Shown here: in pieces, positions 9,253 to 18,851 of the stretch
Numbering within the stretch: position 1 is the first letter of the stretch
Layout of the letters: the number at the start of each line of letters is the position of its first letter
Assembly: GCA_963735955.1 (NCBI GenBank)
Contig: CAVTND010000016.1
Coordinates: 407,309-471,308 of the forward strand
Source: CAVTND01 sp963735955
GTDB taxonomy: Bacteria > Pseudomonadota > Gammaproteobacteria > Burkholderiales > Burkholderiaceae_F
Direction: 5' to 3'
Length of the DNA: 64,000 nt
Notes under the pieces: generated by a model
The model's database searches: none
Told to the model about the DNA's origin: nothing
What the model saw: only the letters and a program-made list of their open reading frames with translations
Made by a program: the position numbers and the translations under genes

Positions 9253-10329
9253 TCAGTTCGCGGCCTTGACGCGGTCGAGCACGCGGCCCTCAATCTCCTC
9301 GATGCCGGGCGGCACCGCCGGATACCACTTGACGTTTTTCAGCGCGGCCTCAGGGAAGCTGGCGGCAAACTGGGCCTTCAGCTTGGCGTCCATCAACTGG
9401 TCGGCCCCCTTGCTTGCCGTGAAGTTGCCGGCCGAGGCTGCGACTTTGGCGGCAATCTCCGGGCGCATGTTGAAATTGATCCACGCATACGCGGCGGCAT
9501 CGTTGCGGCCCTTGGCCGGCAGCGCGAAGGTGTCGATCCAGCCCAGCGCGCCGGACTTGGGCGCGATGAACTTGATTTCGGGGTTGTCGTTGTTGAGCTT
9601 CCAGCCGCCGGTGTCCCACATCATCGCGCCGACCACCTCGCCGGTGCGCATGCCGTTGAGCAGTTGGTCCTTGTTGTCCCAGAAGAACTTCAGGTTGCCC
9701 TTGCACGCGGCGAGGGTCTTGCCCACCTCATCCATCAGCGCGCCATAGGCCTTGGGGTTGCCGTACAGCGCGAACGGGTCCTTGCCGGCTGCGAACGCAA
9801 ATGCCAGCAGCGTCGGGCGTTTCAGGCGCACGGAGGTCTTGCCCTTGTACTCGGACTTGCAAAGGTCCGGATAGTCGGCCATGGTGGCCAGCTTGGTGTT
9901 GACAACCAGCCCGTCGGTACCCCAGATGTGCGGCAGGCCGTAGGCCTTTCCCGTCAACGTAGTGTTCGCCTTGGTGGCCTCGAGCATCGAAGGGATGAAC
10001 AGTTCGGACTTGATCTGGCTTAGATCCATCGGCTTGTAGATGCCGAACTCCTGCTGCGGGCCGGTAATGCGGTCCTGTGACGGCTGCGCCAGATCGAAGC
10101 CTGCGCCGCCGGTGGCGCGCAGCTTGGAGATCATCTCCTCATTGTTGGACAAGGTGATCTCGACGTCGATGCCGGTTTCCTTCTTGAATTGCTCGACCAC
10201 GTCCTTGGGCGCGTAGTCGGCCCAGGTCAGCAGGCGCAGCTTCTTTTCCTGGGCGGTAGCGGGTCCGGCGGCAACGGCTGCAAGCGCCAGCGCGGCAAGA
10301 AGTCGACGGCTCAGACAGGTCAGTGTCAT
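9253..10329 (-). CDS. potD: Polyamine-type periplasmic substrate-binding protein (PotD-like)
   Basis: A 358-aa secreted binding protein. The ATG at 10329 has GGAG about 8 bases upstream and begins a clear Sec signal (LLAALALAAVAAGPATAQ) with cleavage after ATAQ. The mature protein starts KKLRLLTWADYAPKDVV, the typical opening of PotD/PotF proteins. Other family blocks are GAGFDLAQPSQD, LPHIWGTDGLVVN and AGAMMWDTGG-like VGAMMWDTGGW. First gene of the operon. A further upstream in-frame start at 10407 has no signal-peptide logic and was rejected. Confidence 0.88.
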   Translation of the reverse strand: MTLTCLSRRLLAALALAAVAAGPATAQEKKLRLLTWADYAPKDVVEQFKKETGIDVEITLSNNEEMISKLRATGGAGFDLAQPSQDRITGPQQEFGIYKPMDLSQIKSELFIPSMLEATKANTTLTGKAYGLPHIWGTDGLVVNTKLATMADYPDLCKSEYKGKTSVRLKRPTLLAFAFAAGKDPFALYGNPKAYGALMDEVGKTLAACKGNLKFFWDNKDQLLNGMRTGEVVGAMMWDTGGWKLNNDNPEIKFIAPKSGALGWIDTFALPAKGRNDAAAYAWINFNMRPEIAAKVAASAGNFTASKGADQLMDAKLKAQFAASFPEAALKNVKWYPAVPPGIEEIEGRVLDRVKAAN

Positions 10330-10575
10330 GGCGGGTCTCCGGTTGGTCGAGTTCCACTCTAGCGGCAAAACGTTGCCGTTTGCAAACCTGGCAGACCACC
10401 CATTCAAGCCGACCTCGGGTGGCAGACCTGCTGCCCGTCACGACGAGATCACCGCCGTGAATGCAGCGACGGTCAGGTCATCGCGAAACGCCTCCCGAGT
10501 CAACTCTTGAGCCGCTTCTGCGACGCCTGCCCCACGTACCCGTGCAGTGCGTGGAACCTGCTCCTGGGCGAGCCG

Positions 10576-11586
10576 TCAGCCTGCGCGCTGGTACCGCGGC
10601 TCGGCAAAAATCGACGACAGTTCGACCCGCCTGATTTCCGGGTGGTCGGGCACTGCGTACAGAACGGGCGCGAGCAGTTCTTCGAACAGTCCGCGCAGGC
10701 TGCGCGCCCCCGACTTGTACTCGATAGCCAGGTCGGCAATCTCCTCGAAAGCGCGCGGTGCAACTACGAGTTCGACACCCTGAATCTTGAGGATGGCCTG
10801 GAATTGCCGGTAGATGCTGTTGCGCGGTTCGGTCATGATCCGGACCAGCATGTCGCGGGACAGTTCGCGCAGTCGCGCAACGGTGGCGAGTCGCCCGCTG
10901 AATTCCGGAATCAGGCCGAATTCGACGAGATCGGTCGGCTTCACGCGATCGTTCAGCCGCTCGAGGATCCGCCGGTTGTCTTCGTCGGACGTGGAAACGA
11001 AGCCGAAGCCATGGCTCTTGGACATGATCTCGTTGAGCCCGACAAACGCTCCGCCACAGATGAATAGCACGTGCGTCGTGTCAAGGTACTCGCCGCTCGC
11101 AAGACGCACTGGCGCGCCTTCCATGATCTTGAGCAACGCATGTTGGACGCTTTCGCCTGACGGACCGCGATCCGAGGCGGCCGAGGCCGACTTCAGTTTG
11201 TCGATCTCGTCGATGAACACGATGCCATGCTGGGTGCGCGCGACCTCGCCCTCAGCCTTGTCATGCAGGCGCTCGAGGATCGCCTGAATCTCATCGTTGA
11301 CGTAGCGCGACTGGGCCAGCGAGGTCGCGTCTGCAGTAACGAACGGCACTTTCAGCAAACGCGCGAGCGATTCGCACAGCAGCGTCTTGCCGGTGCCCGT
11401 CGGGCCCACCAGCAGCACATTGCTCTTGGTGATCTCCAGCCCTTCGTCGCGCGATAGCGCGAGCTTCTGGTAATGCGCATAGACGGCGACGGCTAACGTC
11501 TTCTTGGCTTCGTCCTGGCCGATGACGTACTGGTTCAGGTGGCGCACGATCTCGCTCGGCGTCAAGCGAGGATCCAAGGCATTCAT
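10576..11586 (-). CDS. ClpX-like AAA+ ATPase lacking the zinc-binding domain
   Basis: A 336-aa AAA+ protein close to ClpX, the unfoldase that feeds ClpP. It starts directly at the P-domain (LTPSEIVRHLNQYVIGQDEAKK); the C4 zinc finger that recruits ClpX adaptors is absent. Walker A GPTGTGKT, Walker B IVFIDEIDK and the FGLIPEFSGRL region are intact. The pore-1 loop GYVG of ClpX is RYVN here, and the KxxIGF ClpP-docking loop is replaced by KSHGFGF. It may therefore act without ClpP or on other substrates. GAGGAG sits 6 bases before the ATG at 11586, favouring it over the one at 11604. No clpP is nearby. Confidence 0.85.
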   Translation of the reverse strand: MNALDPRLTPSEIVRHLNQYVIGQDEAKKTLAVAVYAHYQKLALSRDEGLEITKSNVLLVGPTGTGKTLLCESLARLLKVPFVTADATSLAQSRYVNDEIQAILERLHDKAEGEVARTQHGIVFIDEIDKLKSASAASDRGPSGESVQHALLKIMEGAPVRLASGEYLDTTHVLFICGGAFVGLNEIMSKSHGFGFVSTSDEDNRRILERLNDRVKPTDLVEFGLIPEFSGRLATVARLRELSRDMLVRIMTEPRNSIYRQFQAILKIQGVELVVAPRAFEEIADLAIEYKSGARSLRGLFEELLAPVLYAVPDHPEIRRVELSSIFAEPRYQRAG

Positions 11587-11814
11587 CAGACGCTCCTCGC
11601 TCATCGTTCCAGTCCCACTGCTCCTTGTACCGCAGCAAGCCGGATCACGGCCAACGCCCGTCGAGCGACCATACCAAGCGTCGATCTAACCAGCAAAATT
11701 GCCATGGTCGACGACTGCTTCACAACAGCCTTTCTCAAGTCGGCTGAGGTCCGCTTTACGACTGATGGGCGGGACGAGTCGAATCTCGCCACATGGCCAA
11801 GAGTCGCCGGCGAA

Positions 11815-12369
11815 CTACTTTGTCGGCACCAGCTTGATCCCTCGCACGCTATCAAGCGCAGCTTGCGCTTCCCGCTCTGCACCGTCATTGAATAGCACCG
11901 TGAACATCACGATTACATCGCGCGCCGCCACCGCACCTTGGTAGAGGCGCCTGTACTCCCCCTGCTTGGGCGCGCGATCCGTAGCGGCGTAGTAGCAGCC
12001 TTCAACCTGAGCACCCTTCAAGTCCGTCAGCGGAAGCTCTTGCTCCACGGCCCTGGCTCGCACTTCAGCATTGCTGTTTTCGACGACTCGGCAGACCTCG
12101 GCTTTCGATGTTGGTTGCCCGGGCAACGGCATCGGCGACAGAAGTAGTTGCGTACGGCCGGGAGATGTCTCGAACGTCATCAGTGCTCTGGCGCCAAGGG
12201 CTGGCGGCACCTGGCGCGTTCCCGGGCCGAGAGGTATGACAAGAGTGCCGCTCGGGCCCAAGGGCAGCTCTGCTGTTTGCTGGGCGACGGCGATACCGCT
12301 ACCCAGCTGAGCGGAGGCCGCGAGGGCGGAAAGCAGAAGAAACCGAGTCCAGGACCAGTGCGCGTGCAA
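11815..12369 (-). CDS. Secreted hypothetical protein
   Basis: A 184-aa protein of unrecognised family. The proposed start is TTG at 12369, eight bases after GGAG of an AAAGGAG site. It gives a classical signal peptide (RFLLLSALAASAQLGSGIAVAQQ) with cleavage near VAQ. The mature part contains a Gly/Pro-rich stretch (LPLGPSGTLVIPLGPG) and two Cys (CRVVEN, GCYYAA) that could form a disulfide. It is monocistronic, with about 210 bp to the ClpX-like gene. An upstream in-frame ATG at 12423 would place the signal after 20 extra residues and is less likely. Confidence 0.65.
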   Translation of the reverse strand: MHAHWSWTRFLLLSALAASAQLGSGIAVAQQTAELPLGPSGTLVIPLGPGTRQVPPALGARALMTFETSPGRTQLLLSPMPLPGQPTSKAEVCRVVENSNAEVRARAVEQELPLTDLKGAQVEGCYYAATDRAPKQGEYRRLYQGAVAARDVIVMFTVLFNDGAEREAQAALDSVRGIKLVPTK

Positions 12370-12628
12370 GATCAACTCTCCTTTTGAGGTCACAGAAGCG
12401 CCCACCTTTGGGCCGATTCTCACCCGAGCGGCCTAGGACCGCTACCTGGCTCACGGTGCTCGTAAGCCTTCAGTCTTCCTGTGATCGTGCCGCATGTGCG
12501 CGAGTGTCGGTGTTCTTGCACCCGCCCTGAAATGGCAGGATGATTTCCGTCCCTTTCAGGTGGAACTCGAATCAACGGCCAATCCTCGGGCATCAATTAA
12601 CAAGGCGAATAGAGCGACGGAGGGAACC

Positions 12629-14695
12629 ATGAACAAACTTGCCTCGACGCTGGTCTGGGCGGTAGTGGTGCTGGTCGGCGCAATCGCATTTGGGGCAATC
12701 GCGCTGGGCCGCGGTGAGTCCGTCAATTCGGCCTGGCTTGTGACGGCGGCACTGTGCGTCTACCTGGTTGCCTATCGCTTCTACAGCAAGTTCATCGCAG
12801 ACAAGGTGCTTCGGCTGGACGACTCGCGCCCGACCCCTGCGGTGCGTCACAACGACGGCATGGACTACGTGCCGACGAACAAGTGGGTCCTTTACGGCCA
12901 CCATTTTGCGGCCATCGCGGGAGCCGGCCCGTTGGTCGGACCGGTGTTGGCGGCACAAATGGGATTTCTGCCCGGCACCTTGTGGATTCTGGTCGGCGTC
13001 GTGGTGGCCGGTGCGGTGCAGGATTTCATCGTTCTGTTCGTATCGGTACGTCGCGACGGCAAGTCGCTGGGCCAAATGATCAAGATGGAACTCGGCCCGG
13101 TGCCCGGGTCGCTGGCCCTGGTCGGCGTGCTCGCGATCATGATCATCATCCTTGCGGTTCTGTCGCTGGTGGTGGTCAAGGCGCTGACAGCAAGCCCGTG
13201 GGGCCTGTTCACGATCGCAGCGACGATGCCAATCGCACTGTTCATGGGCGTCTACATGCGCATACTGCGGCCCGGCAAGGTTGGCGAGGCCTCCGCCATC
13301 GGCGTCGTACTGCTACTGCTGTCGCTTTACTACGGGCGTGCCGTGGCAGCGGATCCGACCTGGGGTCCGATGTTCACCTTGAGCGGCCCGCAGCTGGCCT
13401 GGGCGCTGATCCTTTACGGTGCCGTCGCCGCCAGTCTGCCGGTGTGGCTGATGCTCGCGCCGCGGGATTACCTGAGTACATTTCTGAAAATCGGTACCGT
13501 CGTTGCACTGGCGATCGGTATCTACGTCGTCGCGCCGCCGCTGGCGATGCCGGCCACGACGCAGTTCATTGATGGATCGGGACCCGTCTTCTCCGGAAAG
13601 CTCTTCCCGTTCCTGTTCATCACGATCGCCTGCGGCGCCGTATCGGGCTTTCACTCACTGATCTCGTCCGGCACGACACCGAAAATGCTCGAACGAGAAT
13701 CGCATATGCGATTGATCGGATTCGGCGGCATGCTGGCGGAATCCTTCGTGGCCGTCATGGCGCTGACCGCTGCCTGCGTGCTCGACCCGGGCATCTACTT
13801 CGCGATGAACGCGCCGGCAGCGGTGATCGGCACCACTGCCGCCAACGCGGCACAGGTCATCTCGGGCTGGGGTTTCACGATCACGCCGGAGATGATCAAT
13901 CAGACGGCCGTCGATATCGGCGAAACGACCATCCTGTCGCGTGCCGGTGGAGCGCCAACTCTGGCGGTGGGCATGGCACAGATCCTGGCACAAGCGCTCG
14001 GCGGAAAGGCGATGGAGGCTTTCTGGTATCACTTCGCGATCCTGTTCGAGGCGCTGTTCATCCTGACCGCCGTCGACGCCGGTACGCGTGTCGGCCGCTT
14101 CATGATCCAGGACATGCTGGGTCACGTGTACAAGCCGCTCGGCAATACGGAATTCCTGCCGGCGAACATTCTTGGGACGGCCCTGTGCGTATCGCTCTGG
14201 GGTTACTTCCTGTACCAGGGTGTGGTCGATCCGCTGGGTGGTATCAATACCCTGTGGCAATTGTTCGGTGTTGGCAACCAGATGTTGGCCGGCATCGCGC
14301 TGCTTTTGTGCACCAGCGTGTTGGTGAAGATGAAACGCGAGCGTTATGTCTGGGTGACACTGGTGCCGACCGCCTGGCTGCTGATTACGACTTTGACGGC
14401 CGGCGTCCAGAAGATTTTTAGTTCCGATCCGAGGATCGGCTTTATCGCTTTGGCGAACAAGTTCAGTGCCGCCGCTGAACAGGGCACCTTGCTCGCGCCG
14501 GCAAAATCGATTGGCGAGATGCAGCGTGTTGCTTTCAACAACTACCTCGATGCAGTCGTCTGCAGTGTATTTGTGTTGCTGGTGGTCGCGATGTGTGTGT
14601 TCGCGGTGAAGATCTGCCTGCAGGCGCTGCGCCAGGCGCAGCCGACCGCAATCGAGATTCCGCCGCAAGTGCAGGCGCATGGAGCTGCAGCATGA
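12629..14695 (+). CDS. cstA: Carbon starvation protein A, peptide/pyruvate transporter
   Basis: A 688-aa polytopic inner-membrane protein of the CstA family, which import pyruvate or peptides. The ATG at 12629 follows GGAGGGAACC. Diagnostic blocks are NKWVLYGHHFAAIAGAGPLVGP, AGAVQDFIVLFVSVRRDGKSL, GAVSGFHSLISSGTTPK and GNQMLAGIALLL. More than a dozen hydrophobic segments are visible. The stop overlaps the start of ybdD (ATGA), the usual cstA-ybdD pairing. The frame is intact from end to end. Confidence 0.95.
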   Translation: MNKLASTLVWAVVVLVGAIAFGAIALGRGESVNSAWLVTAALCVYLVAYRFYSKFIADKVLRLDDSRPTPAVRHNDGMDYVPTNKWVLYGHHFAAIAGAGPLVGPVLAAQMGFLPGTLWILVGVVVAGAVQDFIVLFVSVRRDGKSLGQMIKMELGPVPGSLALVGVLAIMIIILAVLSLVVVKALTASPWGLFTIAATMPIALFMGVYMRILRPGKVGEASAIGVVLLLLSLYYGRAVAADPTWGPMFTLSGPQLAWALILYGAVAASLPVWLMLAPRDYLSTFLKIGTVVALAIGIYVVAPPLAMPATTQFIDGSGPVFSGKLFPFLFITIACGAVSGFHSLISSGTTPKMLERESHMRLIGFGGMLAESFVAVMALTAACVLDPGIYFAMNAPAAVIGTTAANAAQVISGWGFTITPEMINQTAVDIGETTILSRAGGAPTLAVGMAQILAQALGGKAMEAFWYHFAILFEALFILTAVDAGTRVGRFMIQDMLGHVYKPLGNTEFLPANILGTALCVSLWGYFLYQGVVDPLGGINTLWQLFGVGNQMLAGIALLLCTSVLVKMKRERYVWVTLVPTAWLLITTLTAGVQKIFSSDPRIGFIALANKFSAAAEQGTLLAPAKSIGEMQRVAFNNYLDAVVCSVFVLLVVAMCVFAVKICLQALRQAQPTAIEIPPQVQAHGAAA

Positions 14696-14955
14696 GCCGC
14701 AGCGCCGGTGTTCAAGACGAAGCGCCTGCGGCTGTGGGAGCGTCGGGATCCGTTTGGCCAGCTCCCGAACTTCGCCGCATGCACATGCAGAAGATTCGCC
14801 AGGCGTGCCGGCAGTTGTTCGGTATCCCGGACTACGATCGCTATCTGGCCCACGTTCGAACCAATCATCCTGGCGAACCGATCCTGTCAGAGCGAGAATT
14901 TCATGCTCTCGCCATCGATCGAAGGTACGGCGGTATGAGCCCGCGTTGCTGTTGA
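14692..14955 (+). CDS. ybdD: YbdD/YjiX family small protein (DUF466)
   Basis: An 87-aa cytoplasmic protein that accompanies CstA-type transporters in many Proteobacteria. Conserved blocks are FGIPDYDRYLAHVRTNHPGEP and EREFHALAIDRRYGG, with the terminal CC. The N-terminal 30 residues (SRSAGVQDEAPAAVG) form an extension relative to the usual 65-aa family size. Its ATG overlaps the cstA stop by four bases, implying coupled translation. The exact role in transport is not established for the family. Confidence 0.9.
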   Translation: MSRSAGVQDEAPAAVGASGSVWPAPELRRMHMQKIRQACRQLFGIPDYDRYLAHVRTNHPGEPILSEREFHALAIDRRYGGMSPRCC

Positions 14956-14994
14956 AGTCGCCGCGTTCGAGAGCGCTGATCCCGCCGCAGCTTG

Positions 14995-17900
14995 TCAGCC
15001 GAAGGCCGTGGTACGGGGGAAGCGCTTTCTGAATTCGTAGATCTCGCGCTTCTCGTCGTCCGACGTGGGCTGCAGGCCGATCCCGCGAATCTGCTTCAAC
15101 AATTCCTCGCCATGCTTCAGCTGGAGGGGAAAGACCTCGACCGTGCCGTCTTCTCAGTCGCACGAAAAGCGATTGCGCCTGGGCATCGAATTCCACGGCG
15201 CCTGGTTCGGTTGCAACCGCATCGTTCGTAAGCAGCCTGCGCAGCAGGGTGCCGGACAGGGAATCGAATACCGCAACGCCATTTCCGAGCTCCTGCATCA
15301 GCGCGAAATAGCGCCGGTCCCGGGAAACGGCGATCGGATACCGCGCGTCGTAGCCGTTGACCAGGTCTGTTATTCGGCGGGCACTTTTCAGATCGACGAG
15401 TTCGATCGGGCTCTCCGCGCCGTCCGAATAGAGCAGCCGTGCTTCGTCCGCCAGCATGCGCACGGAGAGGTCCGTAAATTCATTGATGGCCCACTGTTCT
15501 CCTTCGAAGAACTTCTCCATCAGGCCGGCCGGACATTCTTCCACCTTGACGGGAACCGTCCCGCTTTCGCCCAAGGGGGACAACTGGGAACCGATTGCCA
15601 GTCCCGCCGGAAGCGATGCGGTGGCCACCGTCTTGTTCTGGTCGACGAAATAGACCTGCGGCTTGGCCGCCTCGCCTCCGAACAGGACGGCCGCAGGTGG
15701 GAATTGCGCCGATTTCAAACACTTGATCTTGGCGGGTCCGCTCGGCGTCGGGCTCGGTGACGTCGTGCCGTCCGGCGGCGTCATGATCACTCCATACAAT
15801 TCCGAGCGCAGGTCCTTCACGGTGAACGGCTTCCCGTCCGGATCGAGCTTTGACTCCGCGCGCAGGTCCTTCGTTGTGAACGCGACACTCGTCAGGCTCG
15901 GGTCGATGTCGTATTTGATCTTTGGAATCGGACGACTGATTGCCGCGCCGACAAGTCGGAGCTGCCACTCCGGCGCGCTGGTTCCAATCGCAAAGCGGAC
16001 GAGCGAACCGTTCTCCGTCAGAATGGCCGCACGCGCTCCATCCGCGCTCACGCGCAGGGCGCGCGACTTCTCGTAGGCTCCCTCATATTGGGTCGACTTG
16101 CCCGCCTCGGGTGTCCACGATCCCGCCCGGCCCTGCGCACCGATCCAGAACACGACATCATTGTTGTTCGAGACCTTCCAGTCGCTGATCGGTCCGGCAA
16201 TCGACGCCGTCCTGTCCTTGCTCTCTCCGAGCGGACTCGCGTCGGACTCCGCTTTCTCGAAGAGGTATGCGCCCGCGGCGGTAGCCACCAGGCGGATGAC
16301 ACCGCGCGTGGCCGGCGCGATCCCGATCAGCCTTGGATATTTCCCCAGCGGTTGACCCAGGGTCGCAGCGGACTTGTCGGTGAGCCGCTGTACGCGCGTG
16401 ACTGCCGTCACAGACGAGAAGGATCTGCCCGCCGTCGGGCGAGAAGCGAACGGCTTCGGTCGGTGCTGATTCATGTGTGCAGGGGCTGTCGAAAATCACC
16501 AGCGCACTGCCCTTCATTTGCTGGACGTTTGCCCGCGAAACGTCGTCCGCCGTCCCGGTCCAGGCGAAGCACCACGGCTCCGGTGCTGAGCGCCACGGCA
16601 AGCCGCTGGCCATCGTCCGACAGATCGATGTTCTGAATCTCGGCCGGTGCGTTCCTCCCAGTGAAATTGAGCAGCTCCGAATCGCGCGCGCTCGCCGGAC
16701 TTTGCATTGATCAACTGGTAGGCGAGGTCCTTCTGCCGATCGACCCATGCCACCACCATCACATCGGCGTCTTTTGCGTAGCTCAGCCAGCGCCGGTCGC
16801 CGCCGACGGTCAAATCGTGCACGTAGGTCACGGTGTCGAGAGCGATGTCGGCCCGCGCGATACTGGACTCGGTGACGACGACGACCTCGGAAGACTTTGC
16901 AGCGACGCGGATCTTTCCGCCGCCGAGGCGACTCAGGCCATCCAGCTGGCGCAGCTGTGGCATGCCGGTTTCCAGGCCTTCGAGCAAGTGGGCGCCTTTG
17001 TTGCCCAGCAGCAGCAATGCCTTGCCTTCCATCACGAAGGCGATGCTGTCCAGGTTGCCGCCAGCATCCTCGTCCTGCGTGTTCGGCTGCGACCAAAGCC
17101 GCTTGCCCGACTTCGCGTCCCAGACGGCGAGGCCATCCTCGCATCTGGCCGCAGCGAAACTGCCGTTCTGCGAAAGGCTCACGATCCGTATCGCCGAATC
17201 CTTGCATGGCGCGTCCATCAGCAACGCCGCCTTGACATCGCCCCGCGGCGATGCTGCAAGGCGCTCCTTGTCCCAGACCCTGATCCGATGGTCGAACAAC
17301 GTTGCAAGACGCCGGCCGTCCGGGCTGAATCCGATGACCTGGGGCTCTTCCAGCATGATGTAGTTCGGCTGAACGCCAGACGACAGGCTCTGAACCAGCT
17401 GGCCGGTATCCGCGCTCCACAACCGATGGCCATCGGTCAGGGTTGCGGTCACCACGTGCTTGCCGTCCGGTGACCATGCAGTGTCCAGGATCTTCCCGTC
17501 AGGATGACGCAGGCCCGCCTCTTCCTGCACCATCGCCCACCCGCGCGACAATGCAAGCTCCAGCCGTGGCCTGAGCGGTGTCATGTCGGAAATCACGTCC
17601 GGTGCACCGCTGCGCGCCACCTTCAATCCCAGCACGCTGTCGCCCTGCTCGAACAGTCGGAACGCGAGCGAGGCCGACAGATCCGCCTGGCGAACGAAGC
17701 TTTCCTTCTGGGCACTGGTGGCCGCCTGTTTCTGGATCCATGCAAAGCCGGCCAGTCCCGCCGACACCACCGCAACCAGAACCGCCGCACCGATACCGAG
17801 CCGCAGCCGCCGCGTCGCGACCGTGCGGCTGGCCGCAATGAACCGGCGGTGCAGAGGCGTCGGATTGGGCGCTTCCTTCGGCTGCACGGTGAGCCACTTT

Positions 17901-18508
17901 TCGGCGGCCTCCAGCGCCGGGCCGCGCAGAACGAAATGGCTGGCCCCTCCCGCAGCGTCCCAGCGCCGGGCGATGTCCCCAAGCCTCGAATGCTCGCGAA
18001 TCCATCCGATATCGGTATTGAGCGCGTGCACCAACTGGTCGCAGGCCTCGTTGAAATCGCCGGAAGCGCCCGCCCTGCGATCCTCGATGAAATAGATGTA
18101 GTTGAGCCGGGCCAGGGCCTCGGGAGACGGATGGCCTGCAATATCAACGGCCACTACGGGCAGGAACCGCTTGTTCAGCGTCGAGGCGAAGTCGACTTCG
18201 CGCTGCGCGACCGCAGACGCTACCGAATCGGGGCTGAGCACGAAGACAATGCTGTCGGCTTCGGTGATGAGCTGCTGAATTCGCCCCCACCATTCCTCGC
18301 TTTTTTCGATCGCCTCGCGATCCACGAACGTCTCGACGCCGCGCTGCTTCAACGCTGCTTCGAGTCGCTCGACGAATGCGTTGTTCGCCCGCGAGTAGGA
18401 AATGAATACGCGTGCAGGTTCGTCCCCGCGTCGATCCCCTTTGGTCTTGTCCAAGCGAGCCTTGCCTGATTGAGCCTTGCCTGATTCAGACCTGCCTAGT
18501 CCTCCCAT
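14995..18508 (-). pseudogene. TIR domain, membrane segment and WD40-like propeller protein (frameshifted)
   Basis: A protein of about 1170 residues read through several frames. From the ATG at 18508: a basic leader, then a TIR domain (RVFISYSRANNAFVERLEAAL, FVDREAIEKSEEWW, SIVFVLSPDSVASAVAQREV; about residues 33-160), then a conserved linker, a single membrane segment (LGIGAAVLVAVVSAGLAGFAW) and a long beta-propeller with repeats such as DTAWSPDGKHVVTATLTDG and IGFSPDGRRLATLFDH. Frame changes lie near 16700, 16555, 16420 and 15155. The end is a TGA at 14995 after RKRFPRTTAFG. The family is seen in bacteria as stand-alone sensor or defence-like proteins. Catalytic NADase activity of this TIR is not demonstrated, although a Glu in AIEKSEEWW is a candidate. 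Confidence 0.8.
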
Positions 18509-18851
18509 TGCCACGACGCTGCTCCCATGTGCAAAGCCTCTGCCACGTCTGCGCCTGGGCAGAGGCCTCTCATCAAAGCAGCGTAGCAGCGGGGGTGTCG
18601 CGCAGCGCGCTTGCTTGCGCCTATGCTCTGACAAATCCCGGGCTGCGAAAACCAGAACGGCGGTCAGCAGGAAAGCGAAGCCAGCGGCATCCAGGCGCTC
18701 CGGCAAAGCCGCACATTCGGCCAGGTCCGCCGTCAAGTCCAGACCGAGCAAGGCGCTTGCCCCGCGCGCGCTGTCTTGAAGCCCAGGGCAGTCGCGGCCA
18801 AGACTGCTCCAAGGCCAAGCGGCGCCGCGGACGGCAAGCTCGAAGGACAGG
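18509..18851. other. 343-bp intergenic region, no supported gene
   Basis: This lies between the TIR-propeller start and the patatin stop. The frame upstream of the TIR start contains a hydrophobic run (AAGFAFLLTAVLVFAA) but no convincing start or ribosome binding site. I call nothing here. Confidence 0.4.

Noticed and set aside
13655..16474. A 939-codon leftward frame
   Set aside because: Only its first part is the TIR-propeller protein. After the indel near 15155 it runs antisense through ybdD and cstA.
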